From Planctomycetota bacterium (GTDB taxonomy: Bacteria > Planctomycetota > UBA8742 > SKZP01): a stretch of 15,087 nucleotides of DNA. Positions within the stretch are counted from its first letter, which is position 1; each line of letters begins with the position of its first letter. Below the pieces are notes generated by a model, which saw nothing but the letters and a program-made list of their open reading frames with translations, did no database searches and was not told the origin of the DNA. The translations under genes were made by a program, and so were the position numbers. Shown here piece after piece: positions 5,891 through 13,685 of this stretch. The DNA is taken from positions 1 through 15,087 of the forward strand of contig SKZP01000659.1 of NCBI GenBank assembly GCA_007127275.1, read 5' to 3'.

Positions 5891-8596
5891 ATGGTCCGGC
5901 GATTCCAGCGCACGGTTTGGATTCTGATGGTCCTTCTGGTGCCCGTTGCCGTGTTGATGACGTCGGTGCACACGCCTTACGCTCAACAAGCGGATCGAGA
6001 GTCGGTACTCGCCGACTATGAAAGGGGGATCTCCCTCTTCAAGCAGGGCTTCTACGCACGCACCGTCCCGGACGAGCCGGGTGTTCCGCACGGCGCGCTG
6101 TACTACTTCGAGCGGGTCCAACGTCGCATCAACCAGCTCGACGACCCGCAAGAACGCGCTGCCACGGTCGAGATGCTGATCCATCACTCCGAGGCCGGGA
6201 CGATGCGGCAACTCCGCGCGGCCCGTCACCATAACGATGTTGTCTCCGCGCAGGTGCGCGCCTTCGCCGATTGGATGCAGAGCCAGGCGGCGCGCTCGCC
6301 GTTGACCCGTTCGACGAACCGCCGGGCGATCGCGCGCGACCTGAGCATTGCGGTCACCGACTCGAGCCCGGAGAGGCGCGAGCAGATGGCCGGGCTGGTG
6401 CGGGACCGCTACGGCGAGTTTGCCGTGCCCGAGATTCATCGGTTGTATCTGCATAGCGGCAACCAAGAATTGATGGCACGCGCCAGTGGCGTGCTGCAGA
6501 AACTTGGTCCCGCTGCGGTGCTGCCGTTGATCGAGATCATGAAGTCGCCGCGGTTGCTCGACCGGCGAAACGCCGCTCAGGCGCTGGGGATGTTGGGCGA
6601 CGAGCGCGCCGTGCCGGTGCTCGTGCAGCACTTGCAGGATCCCGAGACGGAGCGCGAGGTGCTCGGCGAAATTCGTATCGCCCTGGAGCGCATCCTCGGC
6701 CCGGTGGAAACCGACGGGGACTTGGTCGATGCGAAGCAGCATTACTACCAGCAGGCGCTCAAGTACTACCACCACTTGCCGGAGATGATCGTCGGCCGTG
6801 GCCAGCAGTTTGTGCTCTGGCGCTGGGTCCCGTACGACCGTGACTCGCGGGACAGCCGGCGCGGCTTTCTCGACTACGAGCAGATTCCGATGTGGGCCTA
6901 CATGGACGCGCTCGCCGAGGAAGCCTGCCTGGGGGCGCTGCGCCTCGACCCGGACTTCGACGAGGCGTGGGACTTGCTCGTCAACATCAATCTGCGCCAG
7001 AACATCCAAGCGCAGTCGCGCCTCGAAGGCGTCGAGCGCGCCCGCCGCGCCGGCGACTCGCGGGAGCTGAACGAAGAGCACGAGCAACTGCTGGCGCTTT
7101 CCGACCGCTTCCACCGCGGCGCCGTTCTCGCCGGCACCGCCGGTCAGGAGGCGCTGTACCGCGCGATCGATCGGGCCCTTTCCGACCGCGAGCCGGAGCT
7201 GGCCGTCGCGGCCATTGAAAAGCTCACCGACGTGGGGGACGACCGCCACATCCCGAAGCGGGCCGAGATTCAACAGCCCGAGGACGTCGACAACTTCGTC
7301 GGTGCGCCGCTGATCCGGGCGCTGAAGTACTACGACAAGCGCGTCCGCTATGCCGCCGCCCAGGCGCTCTTTTCGCTGAACAACAACCGACTCACCGGGT
7401 TCGAGCCATTCTATCTGATGGACGTGGCGCGCGACGTGTTGATTCAGGGACTGGGCGAATCGGCGCAGCGCTCGATCCTCGTGATCACCAACAACATTGA
7501 CCTGCGCAACAACATGCGCCAGGCGCTCGACGAACTGGGCTACTACGCTCACTTCGCCGAGAGCCCGACTGAGGGGCTGCGCCGCGCGCAAAGCTTCCCC
7601 AGCGACGACCTCATTCTCATTGACATCGAGATCGCCAACTTCCCCGTGCGCACGACCGATGGGCGAGAGAACGGGTCGCAGACCATCTTCGATCTGCTGC
7701 AGGATGACTTCCGCACCCAGGATATCGACATCGTCCTGATGGCGGACAGCTCCGAGTACGACGACCGCCAGATCTTCGGCGCCGGCGGCGACTTCGAAGC
7801 CGAGTTCAACGACGGACCGCTCGAATACTGGCTTCCCTACCGAGACAACGAGATCGCACCGTTGCCCGCCGACCTGGGGGTCTTTCAAAACATCTGGCGC
7901 AAGCGCCAGTCCGATGCCCGTGAACGCGCCAACCGCATGGCGATCACCTCGGCGCAAGCGCTGTTGACCTGGAACCCGGACGACATCGAATTGCTGGAGG
8001 ACAACCAGTTCTTCTGGCCAGTGATTCGTGCGCTCGTCGCGCGGATCAACGATGCGCGCACGAACAACGACGTCAAGGTGGCGATGCTGCAGGCGCTCAA
8101 CCAGTTCGTGCAAGCCAAGGATCCGGTGAAGTACCCCACCGACACGTTGTGGAACCAGGACGTCATTCCCAACCTGTTGCCGGTGCTGACCGCCGATCCG
8201 CACATCCACCAGCCGGTGGTGAAATACTGGGCGTGCCGCGTGCTCGCCAATATCTATAAGAACCGCCCCGACGACGCCGACTGGGACAGCAGCGACCCCT
8301 GGGGCAGCGAAGCACGCGACCCGCACCAGAACATCTTCTGGGCGCTCGTCGAGCTGCTGGATTTTGCGCCGTCTCCGGAGGAGGCGGACGAGATGTTGCC
8401 GCGCGGACTGGACGCCGCGGCGGAGACGTTGTGGTGGCGGCAGCACAATGAGACCGTGCGCAACGTCCGCGAGGCCGCAGGGAACGTCATGGGCACCGCT
8501 CCGATGACCAGCCTGCAGCGCCTCTACGTCAACGAGCGCGCCCGCGTCCACCGCCCGGTGCCGATCCACTACGGTAGGAGCAACAACGACGACTAG
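5891..8596 (+). CDS. Exported HEAT-repeat protein with degenerate receiver domain
   Basis: ATG 5891 is preferred over ATG 5876 because GAGGGAGAG (5878-5886) is correctly placed for it. The product has 901 residues. The N-terminus MVRRFQRT, a hydrophobic stretch (residues 9-25) and PYAQQ look like a signal peptide, so export is predicted. Residues ~195-270 contain HEAT-type helices (LPLIEIMKSP, RRNAAQALGMLGDERAVPVLVQHLQD), with further HEAT-like segments near 435-500. Residues ~528-645 resemble a response-regulator receiver: SILVITNN, then LILIDIE with Asp578 at the phospho-acceptor position, then DIVLMADSS. The acidic pair that binds Mg2+ appears as Asn534-Asn535, and the β4 Thr/Ser and β5 Lys are not evident, so phosphorylation is doubtful. 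The C-terminal 250 residues are helical and unrecognised. It stands alone, with a terminator 62 bp after the stop. Scaffold or binding role is inferred. Confidence 0.8.
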   Translation: MVRRFQRTVWILMVLLVPVAVLMTSVHTPYAQQADRESVLADYERGISLFKQGFYARTVPDEPGVPHGALYYFERVQRRINQLDDPQERAATVEMLIHHSEAGTMRQLRAARHHNDVVSAQVRAFADWMQSQAARSPLTRSTNRRAIARDLSIAVTDSSPERREQMAGLVRDRYGEFAVPEIHRLYLHSGNQELMARASGVLQKLGPAAVLPLIEIMKSPRLLDRRNAAQALGMLGDERAVPVLVQHLQDPETEREVLGEIRIALERILGPVETDGDLVDAKQHYYQQALKYYHHLPEMIVGRGQQFVLWRWVPYDRDSRDSRRGFLDYEQIPMWAYMDALAEEACLGALRLDPDFDEAWDLLVNINLRQNIQAQSRLEGVERARRAGDSRELNEEHEQLLALSDRFHRGAVLAGTAGQEALYRAIDRALSDREPELAVAAIEKLTDVGDDRHIPKRAEIQQPEDVDNFVGAPLIRALKYYDKRVRYAAAQALFSLNNNRLTGFEPFYLMDVARDVLIQGLGESAQRSILVITNNIDLRNNMRQALDELGYYAHFAESPTEGLRRAQSFPSDDLILIDIEIANFPVRTTDGRENGSQTIFDLLQDDFRTQDIDIVLMADSSEYDDRQIFGAGGDFEAEFNDGPLEYWLPYRDNEIAPLPADLGVFQNIWRKRQSDARERANRMAITSAQALLTWNPDDIELLEDNQFFWPVIRALVARINDARTNNDVKVAMLQALNQFVQAKDPVKYPTDTLWNQDVIPNLLPVLTADPHIHQPVVKYWACRVLANIYKNRPDDADWDSSDPWGSEARDPHQNIFWALVELLDFAPSPEEADEMLPRGLDAAAETLWWRQHNETVRNVREAAGNVMGTAPMTSLQRLYVNERARVHRPVPIHYGRSNNDD

Positions 8597-8657
8597 GGAG
8601 ACCGTCGCCGGGTTTCGGTGGCGACGCCGCACCCCCGACCCTTGCGACACGCCGTTG

Positions 8658-8692
8658 ACCCAGGGACACCGCGCCGCAGTGTCCCTGGGTTT
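8658..8692 (+). terminator. Strong terminator after the HEAT/receiver-like gene
   Basis: A perfect 12-bp stem, ACCCAGGGACAC (8658-8669) with GTGTCCCTGGGT (8679-8690), around a 9-nt loop and followed by TT. The U-tract is short (TTT including the stem's last base). A weaker hairpin CGTCGCC/GGCGACG (8603-8609 with 8620-8626) lies just after the stop codon. Confidence 0.75.
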
Positions 8693-9228
8693 GCGCGTTA
8701 ACGCGTGAAAAAGGCCACGCCTTGCCGCGGCAGAACGCGCCAGGGCCTACCAGCAGGTATGCGGATGACACCGCGCGGACACCTCGGTCCCGTCTTTCCG
8801 CGGGTACCTCCGCTACATTTCGCGCCCGGCACGTCCGCGCCTGCAACACTCTCACGCAGGTTGGAGCAGGCAGGAAATTCCTTCCGCACGTTGAGCGTCC
8901 CGAGCGAAGGCTGTGCAAGGCGGAGGAAGGTGAGCAGCGGACGTGACGAGTCACGACGTGCCGCGCAACCGACGACAACGAAGCAGAGCCGAGAGTAGGT
9001 GCTCAACTTCGGAAGCAATTTTCTGACAGCTCCTAAGGTGCATGCAAAGCGCTCGGCGCCGCGAAGCGATGCGCAAACCAGAGGTACGTGCAAACCACGA
9101 CCGCGTTCGACTGCGTTTTGTGCACCCCTCGTCACCATGGATTGGACTCGGCGCCAAGCCGCCATTTTCGGGGGCTCGCGAGGCCGCACTCCGTGTGAAC
9201 AAAACGAGCCTTGCGCGGGGTTTCTCGG
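8693..9228. other. Unexplained intergenic segment
   Basis: About 540 bp without a convincing gene. Open frames exist on both strands, as expected at this GC content, but none has a plausible start, ribosome-binding site or recognisable product. Visible structure: a purine-rich stretch around 8915-8995 containing CGTGAC-GA-GTCACG, and GCAAACCA twice, 17 bp apart (9073-9080 and 9090-9097), upstream of the next promoter. An RNA gene or a repeat remnant cannot be excluded. Confidence 0.5.
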
Positions 9229-9258
9229 TTGACTTACTGTAGCCCGTTGGGTGATAAT
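9229..9258 (+). promoter_or_regulatory. Promoter of the TPR lipoprotein gene
   Basis: TTGACT (9229-9234) is followed at 18 bp by GATAAT (9253-9258), or at 17 bp by TGATAA. This is close to the sigma-70 consensus. The predicted start is near 9265, giving a ~160-nt leader before the ATG at 9424. The direct repeat GCAAACCA (9073 and 9090) lies ~130 bp upstream and could be a regulator site. Confidence 0.7.
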
Positions 9259-9423
9259 TTCGCTTCCAGGTTGTTGGTTCTAGGCATCGATCCGGGTAGC
9301 GAGGTCGATGAACGCGAAACGCACCTCGCGTCGACCGAACGGTATCGCCTCCCTCGACGATTGCGTCTTCGGTTGCACGGTCTCCGTGCCTTTCCCACCC
9401 CGCCCGTTGGTTGGAGCGACGTT

Positions 9424-10755
9424 ATGCACAAGTTGATTGCCGCCACGCTCGTTGGTGCCCTGGTAGCCTACATGCTGTTCGCCGCCGGGTGCGCGACGAG
9501 TTCGCCTGAAAAGGTGCGCATGGGCCAAGCCTTGATCTTCCATCAAGATGGCCGGCACGAAGCTGCGATCAAGGAGTACGACGAAGTGCTCACGATTCGC
9601 CCGGATAGCCCGGAGGTCTATTTCAACCTCGGGCAGATCAACGAGCGCCGCGGCCGCGACGCGGAGGCGGAACGCAACTACCGCGCGGCGATCGAGCTCT
9701 ACCCCACCGAAGAGACACAGAAGACGGCCCAAGCTCACATGGCGCTGGGGGCGATCTACTTCAACCGCGAGCAATTCATCGAGGCGCGCAGCGAATTCGA
9801 GCGGGCCGCCGAGCTCGATCCCGGCGACCATCGGGCGCACTACAACATCGGCTCGGTCTCCGAGGCGATGGTGGAGAAGCACGGCGTCCACAACGAGGAA
9901 CGCGCGATCGACGCGTATCGCAAGGCGCTCGACCTGCACCCGCAGTTTGCCGACGCGCACCTGATGCTCGCCTTCGTACTCGAACGCCGAGGCGAGATCG
10001 AGGACGCCCGCTTCCATCACAGCCGCGCGCGACAGAACGGTCGCGACGACCCCTTGCTCGTCCGGCGCCTCGACTGGTGGGCCGACTGGCTGGATCAGGA
10101 GATTTCCGCCCGCCGGGGAACCGGCGCGGAGCGAGTCGAGGGGAAGGTGGTCGTGGATTATCCACGCGCCTGGACGCTCGGTTCCGCGGCCCGCGCCGGT
10201 ATGACGATCGTGCGCACCTACTCCAATACCGCGGCGATTATCATTGGCCGTCGCGCCGCGATGCAGATCGTCGGCCCGGAAGAGGTCACGATGCGTGACA
10301 TCGACGCCGACATGTTGCCCTCGGAGTTCGCGAAAGGACGCTTGCTCGAGTGGCTGACGAGAAACAAGCCCGACGCCTTCAACGCCTACGAGCAATGGCA
10401 AGCGCAGCTAGACGGCGAGTTTGAGGAGGAACACGGCGACGAGGTGCGCGAAGACGGCGAAGGCACTGAAAGCGACGAAGCGGCCGATCACATTCGCGAG
10501 CGGGGCAGCTATTACGGGTTCGAGGAAAGCGGCCACAGCTTCGGAGACGGCAGCAGCGGCTACCGCATTCGTGTCCACTACGTTAGTCTCGACGGCAGCG
10601 AGCGCGTGCTGACGTACTACTACTACCTCGGCGATGCGCACTCCTACGTCCTCGTGACGACTCAGGAAGAGTTCGGCGACGATATTAACCGCACTCGCCA
10701 CACGCTCGAGCGTATCGTTTACGGCTTCCGTGAAGAAACCCGCATCAGCCGCTAG
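9424..10755 (+). CDS. TPR-repeat lipoprotein
   Basis: ATG 9424 follows GGAG (9414-9417) at 6 nt. The frame is open upstream to 9211, but that part crosses the promoter. The product is 443 residues. It begins MHKLIAATLVGALVAYMLFAAGC, a lipoprotein signal peptide with lipobox AAGC and lipidated Cys23. The residue after Cys is Ala, compatible with an outer-membrane or membrane-surface location. Residues ~33-200 are tetratricopeptide repeats (for example HEAAIKEYDEVLTIRPDSPEVYFNLGQ, EARSEFERAAELDPGDHRAHYNIG, AIDAYRKALDLHPQFADAHLMLA), usually protein-binding. The C-terminal part (from ~240) runs VVVDYPRAWTL to ERIVYGF, with an acidic insert (GEFEEEHGDEVREDGEGTESDE). It resembles a Mog1/PsbP/DcrB-like fold, where a D-x-P-x-x-W start is common; that is inferred by eye. 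It is monocistronic between its own promoter and terminator. Confidence 0.85.
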   Translation: MHKLIAATLVGALVAYMLFAAGCATSSPEKVRMGQALIFHQDGRHEAAIKEYDEVLTIRPDSPEVYFNLGQINERRGRDAEAERNYRAAIELYPTEETQKTAQAHMALGAIYFNREQFIEARSEFERAAELDPGDHRAHYNIGSVSEAMVEKHGVHNEERAIDAYRKALDLHPQFADAHLMLAFVLERRGEIEDARFHHSRARQNGRDDPLLVRRLDWWADWLDQEISARRGTGAERVEGKVVVDYPRAWTLGSAARAGMTIVRTYSNTAAIIIGRRAAMQIVGPEEVTMRDIDADMLPSEFAKGRLLEWLTRNKPDAFNAYEQWQAQLDGEFEEEHGDEVREDGEGTESDEAADHIRERGSYYGFEESGHSFGDGSSGYRIRVHYVSLDGSERVLTYYYYLGDAHSYVLVTTQEEFGDDINRTRHTLERIVYGFREETRISR

Positions 10756-10796
10756 CGGCCTCGCCTCAAGCCGTGACGGTTCGAGGAACAAACGAG

Positions 10797-10835
10797 ACGA
10801 ACGGGGGGCCGCAACGTCCCCCGTTCGTTGTTTTT
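10797..10835 (+). terminator. Rho-independent terminator after the TPR lipoprotein gene
   Basis: A perfect 11-bp stem ACGAACGGGGG (10797-10807) with CCCCCGTTCGT (10818-10828), a 10-nt loop, and TTTTT at 10831-10835. It lies 41 bp after the stop codon and insulates the following gene. Confidence 0.9.
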
Positions 10836-10935
10836 GGCCCAACGTGGATTTTGGCCCGCCGAGGTTCGAAACGGTCGCCCGATCGGATAGGCTGGGGTGA
10901 GGTCTGCCTGCACGTGTCGCAAGGTGAACCGAGCC

Positions 10936-11613
10936 GTGGACGACTCCCATTCATCGAACGGGTCCGTCGAAGTGCGCGAGCTGTGCTGCCCGCTTTGTGC
11001 GACGTCTGTACGCGTGCAGTTGCCGCTTCGCGTGCGGATTGTCGAGCGCGACGACGATTTCTGTCCCCGCACCCTCGGGCGCAACCCCGTGCTTGCGGCC
11101 ATCCACCGCTGCCCCGGATGCGGCTATTGCGGCGTAACCGCCGAGTTTGCCCCGATTGCCGAGCCGCGCACGGCGACGAAGCTTCACCGTGTCCTGGTCC
11201 CCATCGCCGCCGAGCAGCTGCGCACGATACGCCAGCGTTACGAGTGCCGCGCACGCCTCGACGTGTCCCTCGGCGAGCCGTCACAGCGGATTGGCGACGC
11301 CTACCTTAAGGCGGCCTGGTCGGCACGGATCACCGGCGAGCCCGCGGAGCACGAGCAGGCCAACCTGCGCAAAGCGGCACAGTACTTCGCCCTCGCCCTC
11401 CGGGCGCGCAGCGTCGCCACCTCCCGCGTGCCCGTGTTGTGCTACCTGCTCGGGGCGCTGCACCGTCGCCTCGGCGAGCGCGACGAAACGTACCGCTGGC
11501 TCGCCAAGCTTGACGAATCCAGCGCACAAGAAGCGTCGCCGCAGTGGCTGTCCAACTGGCGCGACCGCCTCGCCGCTAGGCTCCGCGCCGAAAGCGATGA
11601 CAGTGACTCCTAA
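10936..11613 (+). CDS. DUF2225-like zinc-ribbon protein
   Basis: GTG 10936 is chosen because AAGGTGA (10921-10927) lies 8 nt upstream. A GTG at 10897 in the same frame has no such site. The product has 225 residues. The N-terminal third carries paired cysteines, CPLC (18-21) and CPGCGYC (59-65), plus Cys43, consistent with a zinc ribbon; the order CPLC, then FCPRTLGRNPVLAAIHRCPGCGYCG, is like DUF2225 proteins. The rest is helical (YLKAAWSARI, HEQANLRKAAQYFALALRAR, VPVLCYLLGALHRRLGERDETYRWLAKL) and resembles the TPR-like C-terminal half of that family. Biochemical function of DUF2225 is not established. The promoter is unclear; a strong terminator lies 100 bp upstream. Its TAA overlaps the stop of the convergent VOC gene. 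Confidence 0.8.
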   Translation: MDDSHSSNGSVEVRELCCPLCATSVRVQLPLRVRIVERDDDFCPRTLGRNPVLAAIHRCPGCGYCGVTAEFAPIAEPRTATKLHRVLVPIAAEQLRTIRQRYECRARLDVSLGEPSQRIGDAYLKAAWSARITGEPAEHEQANLRKAAQYFALALRARSVATSRVPVLCYLLGALHRRLGERDETYRWLAKLDESSAQEASPQWLSNWRDRLAARLRAESDDSDS

Positions 11614-12524
11614 CGGCCGGCGCCCTCTTGCGCGACGCGCTTGAGCTCAGCGAGGTCGAGTTTCTTCATGCCCATAAAGGCGTCGACGACACCGGGCTTT
11701 TGCATCAACTGCGGTAGCTCGCGAGGGATGATTTGCCAGGAGACGCCCCAGCGGTCGGCCGCCCAGCCGCATTGCTCGGCCTCGGGCTTGTGGGAGAGTG
11801 CTGCCCAGTAGTGGTCAATCTCCTCTTGCGTGTCGCAGAAAACGATAAAGGAGTTCGCTTCGCTGAAGGTGAACTGATGCGCGTCCATTGAGCTGTCCAT
11901 GGCCATGAACCCGGCGCCGTCGAGCGTGAACTGCGCGTGCAGCACGTTGCCCTTGGGCTCGGGGCCGGAGCCGTCGTGGTGGAAGATGCCGGTGACGCTG
12001 GAGTTGGGGAAGGTGGCGACGTAGTGGTTGAGTGCCTCTTCGGCTTTGCCCGCTTGCTCTCGCACGAACAGCAGCGCAGAGGCGACGCGGCGGCCGCCGA
12101 GTTTCTCCGTTTCGCCGAGCGAAAGCTGCCACGAGACGCCGAAGCGGTCGACGACCCAGCCATACTTCGGGCTCCAGTCGTAGGCATCCAGCGGCATCGC
12201 CACCTCGCCCCCCTCCAGGAGGGCTTGCCAGGCGCGGTCGACGTCCTCCTCCTTTTCGAAGGCGACGAAGTAGGAAACCGCCGGCGTCGGTTTGAACCTC
12301 GGCCCACCGTTGAGGAAGACGAACGGGCAGTCGTCGAGCATGAACTCGACAATCATCGCCGTGCCTTCCGGCTGGCCGTGCTGCTCGAACCCTTCCTTTC
12401 CGTAGCGCGACACCGTACCGACGGAGGCGTTGGGAAACAGCGAGGCATACAGCGTCGCGGCCTCCTCGGCAGCGCCGTCGAACCAGAGGTGCGGGACAAT
12501 TCGTTGCGAGCTGGGTTGCGACAT
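11610..12524 (-). CDS. Double VOC-domain protein (PhnB / 3-dmu-9_3-mt-like)
   Basis: The 304-residue product has two tandem vicinal-oxygen-chelate modules. The first starts RIVPHLWFDGAAEEAATLYASLFPNASV (8-35) and runs to DRFGVSWQLSL. The second starts VASALLFVREQAGKAEEALNHYVATFPNSSV and runs to DRWGVSWQIIP. The signatures F-x-G-x-A-E-E-A, LFPNASV and RxGVSWQ are those of the PhnB-like group often annotated as 3-demethylubiquinone-9 3-methyltransferase, a label not backed by activity for most members. Substrate is unknown. The ATG at 12524 (complement) has AAGGAG about 11 nt upstream. It diverges from a TetR-type regulator, which often controls such neighbours. Its TAG overlaps the TAA of the DUF2225-like gene (CTAA, 11610-11613), so the two converge without a terminator between them. 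Confidence 0.92.
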   Translation of the reverse strand: MSQPSSQRIVPHLWFDGAAEEAATLYASLFPNASVGTVSRYGKEGFEQHGQPEGTAMIVEFMLDDCPFVFLNGGPRFKPTPAVSYFVAFEKEEDVDRAWQALLEGGEVAMPLDAYDWSPKYGWVVDRFGVSWQLSLGETEKLGGRRVASALLFVREQAGKAEEALNHYVATFPNSSVTGIFHHDGSGPEPKGNVLHAQFTLDGAGFMAMDSSMDAHQFTFSEANSFIVFCDTQEEIDHYWAALSHKPEAEQCGWAADRWGVSWQIIPRELPQLMQKPGVVDAFMGMKKLDLAELKRVAQEGAGR

Positions 12525-12634
12525 GGCTGGGTGGGCTCCTTGAAAGGAAACACGGAAGCGACGTTAAGCCGAGACGACGACGTCGGCGAACGCGCACGCA
12601 GCAGAAGCAGGTGCACGTTTTGTAACGAGTGATA

Positions 12635-12663
12635 TAAATAACGGTGCTGGTTGCCTAGGTCAA
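12635..12663 (-). promoter_or_regulatory. Possible promoter of the VOC gene
   Basis: On the minus strand, TTGACC (complement of 12658-12663) is followed after 17 bp by TATTTA (complement of 12635-12640), in an AT-rich island unusual for this window. The start would lie near 12628, giving a ~100-nt leader. The AT-rich GATATAAATA stretch is a natural place for TetR binding. Confidence 0.5.
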
Positions 12664-12740
12664 GATTCTTTCTGCAAATGGTCGAACAGTGCAGTTGTAA
12701 TGGCATCAGAAAGGGTGCGCACGCAAGCGCCTGTGTACCT

Positions 12741-12764
12741 CCACGGGCTGCGGCCCGTGGGTCG
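12741..12764. repeat. Palindromic repeat unit D
   Basis: A single hairpin with arms CCACGGGC and GCCCGTGG around TGCG. Over 22 bases (12741-12762) it is identical to 2090-2111 in cluster A. It sits in the intergenic region between the divergent VOC and TetR genes, ~60 bp upstream of the TetR start. Confidence 0.8.
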
Positions 12765-12823
12765 TTGGCAAGCATTCGTGGTGCCGCCGTATGTCTCACC
12801 AGCAAAGGAAGCAACGAAGCGTC

Positions 12824-13411
12824 ATGCGAGGTCGGCCACGCACATTCGAGGAAGAAGAGGCACTGGATGCCGCGATGCGTGTGTTCTGGCGCCACGGGTA
12901 TGAAGGGACGTCCGTGGCCATGCTGACCGCGGCGATGGGGGTCAATGCGCCGAGCATGTATGCGAGCTTCGGCAACAAGCAGCAACTCTTCGCCAAGGTC
13001 GTCGAGCGTTACCTCAAGCAGCCGGCGAGTTATTTGCCGCAGGCGCTTGAGCAGCCGACGGCGCGTCTCGTTGCCGAGCAGATCTTCGCCGGGGCGATTG
13101 AGATGGCCATGCAGCCGGAGAACCCGTCTGGCTGCTTGCTCGTGCGTGGGGCGTTGGTGGCGGGCCCGTCATGCGAAACCGTCCGCACGCGCTTGAGCGA
13201 GATACGCGCAAAGGCCGAGGCGGCGGTGCGCGAGCGCTTTGAGCGAGCCCTCGACGAGGGGGACTTGCCGGCAAGCGTAGACGCTGCGGACCTGGCGCGT
13301 TTCGTCATGGCGCAGGTGTGGGGGATGTCGGTGCAAGCCGCTGGTGGTGCAAGCCGCGAGGAGTTGCAGGCGGTCGCTGCACACGCCCTGCGAGCCTGGC
13401 CCGAGTCGTAG
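12824..13411 (+). CDS. TetR/AcrR-family transcriptional regulator
   Basis: The 195-residue product begins MRGRPRTFEEEEALDAAMRVFWRHGYEGTSV, the standard opening of this family. That is why ATG 12824 is preferred over ATG 12791. AAAGGAAG (12805-12812) lies ~11 nt upstream. The helix-turn-helix spans about residues 28-52 (TSVAMLTAAMGVNAPSMYASFGNKQQLF, the last part being the family-typical Y-x-x-F-x-x-K-x-x-L motif). The helical C-terminal ligand/dimer domain includes NPSGCLLVRGAL, common in regulators next to oxidoreductase or glyoxalase-type genes. The ligand is unknown. It diverges from the VOC gene across 299 bp, so it plausibly represses that gene and itself. Confidence 0.93.
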   Translation: MRGRPRTFEEEEALDAAMRVFWRHGYEGTSVAMLTAAMGVNAPSMYASFGNKQQLFAKVVERYLKQPASYLPQALEQPTARLVAEQIFAGAIEMAMQPENPSGCLLVRGALVAGPSCETVRTRLSEIRAKAEAAVRERFERALDEGDLPASVDAADLARFVMAQVWGMSVQAAGGASREELQAVAAHALRAWPES

Positions 13412-13468
13412 CGCAACCGCTTTTGAGCCGTCGTGCAGCGTCCTACACCGCGACGAGTCCCATACATA

Positions 13469-13481
13469 GGCGGGCCTCCGT
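13469..13481. repeat. Short shared element GGCGGGCCTCCGT, copy 2
   Basis: Exact match to 5324-5336, in the same orientation, within the 268-bp gap between the TetR and sigma-factor genes. No other feature is seen in that gap. Confidence 0.35.
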
Positions 13482-13685
13482 GCCGACCCGAGCGCGGTGT
13501 CCGCGATGTGTTGCGTGCGTGGGGGTGGTGCGCCGCAAACCGTGGTCGCCGCGTGGGCCGTCCGGTAGCGCTCCGTCGCAGTCGGTGGGTGTGGAAGCTG
13601 CGAAACCGTTTCGGTATTCGGGCGGCAACCGAGTAAAAACACTTAGTTAATCCGTTTCGACCGTTGCCGACGACTTTGAGTGTCG

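Noticed and set aside
5861..8650. Minus-strand open frame of 929 codons opposite the HEAT/receiver-like gene
   Set aside because: Length is an effect of GC-rich third positions; the plus strand has a signal peptide, ribosome-binding site and recognisable domains.
8705..8998. Plus-strand 97-codon open frame
   Set aside because: Begins 15 bp after the terminator with no ribosome-binding site, and shows no domain.
8698..9189. Minus-strand 163-codon open frame in the unexplained intergenic segment
   Set aside because: Low-quality composition rich in Arg, Gly and Pro, no ribosome-binding site, no family resemblance; kept only as part of the unexplained segment.
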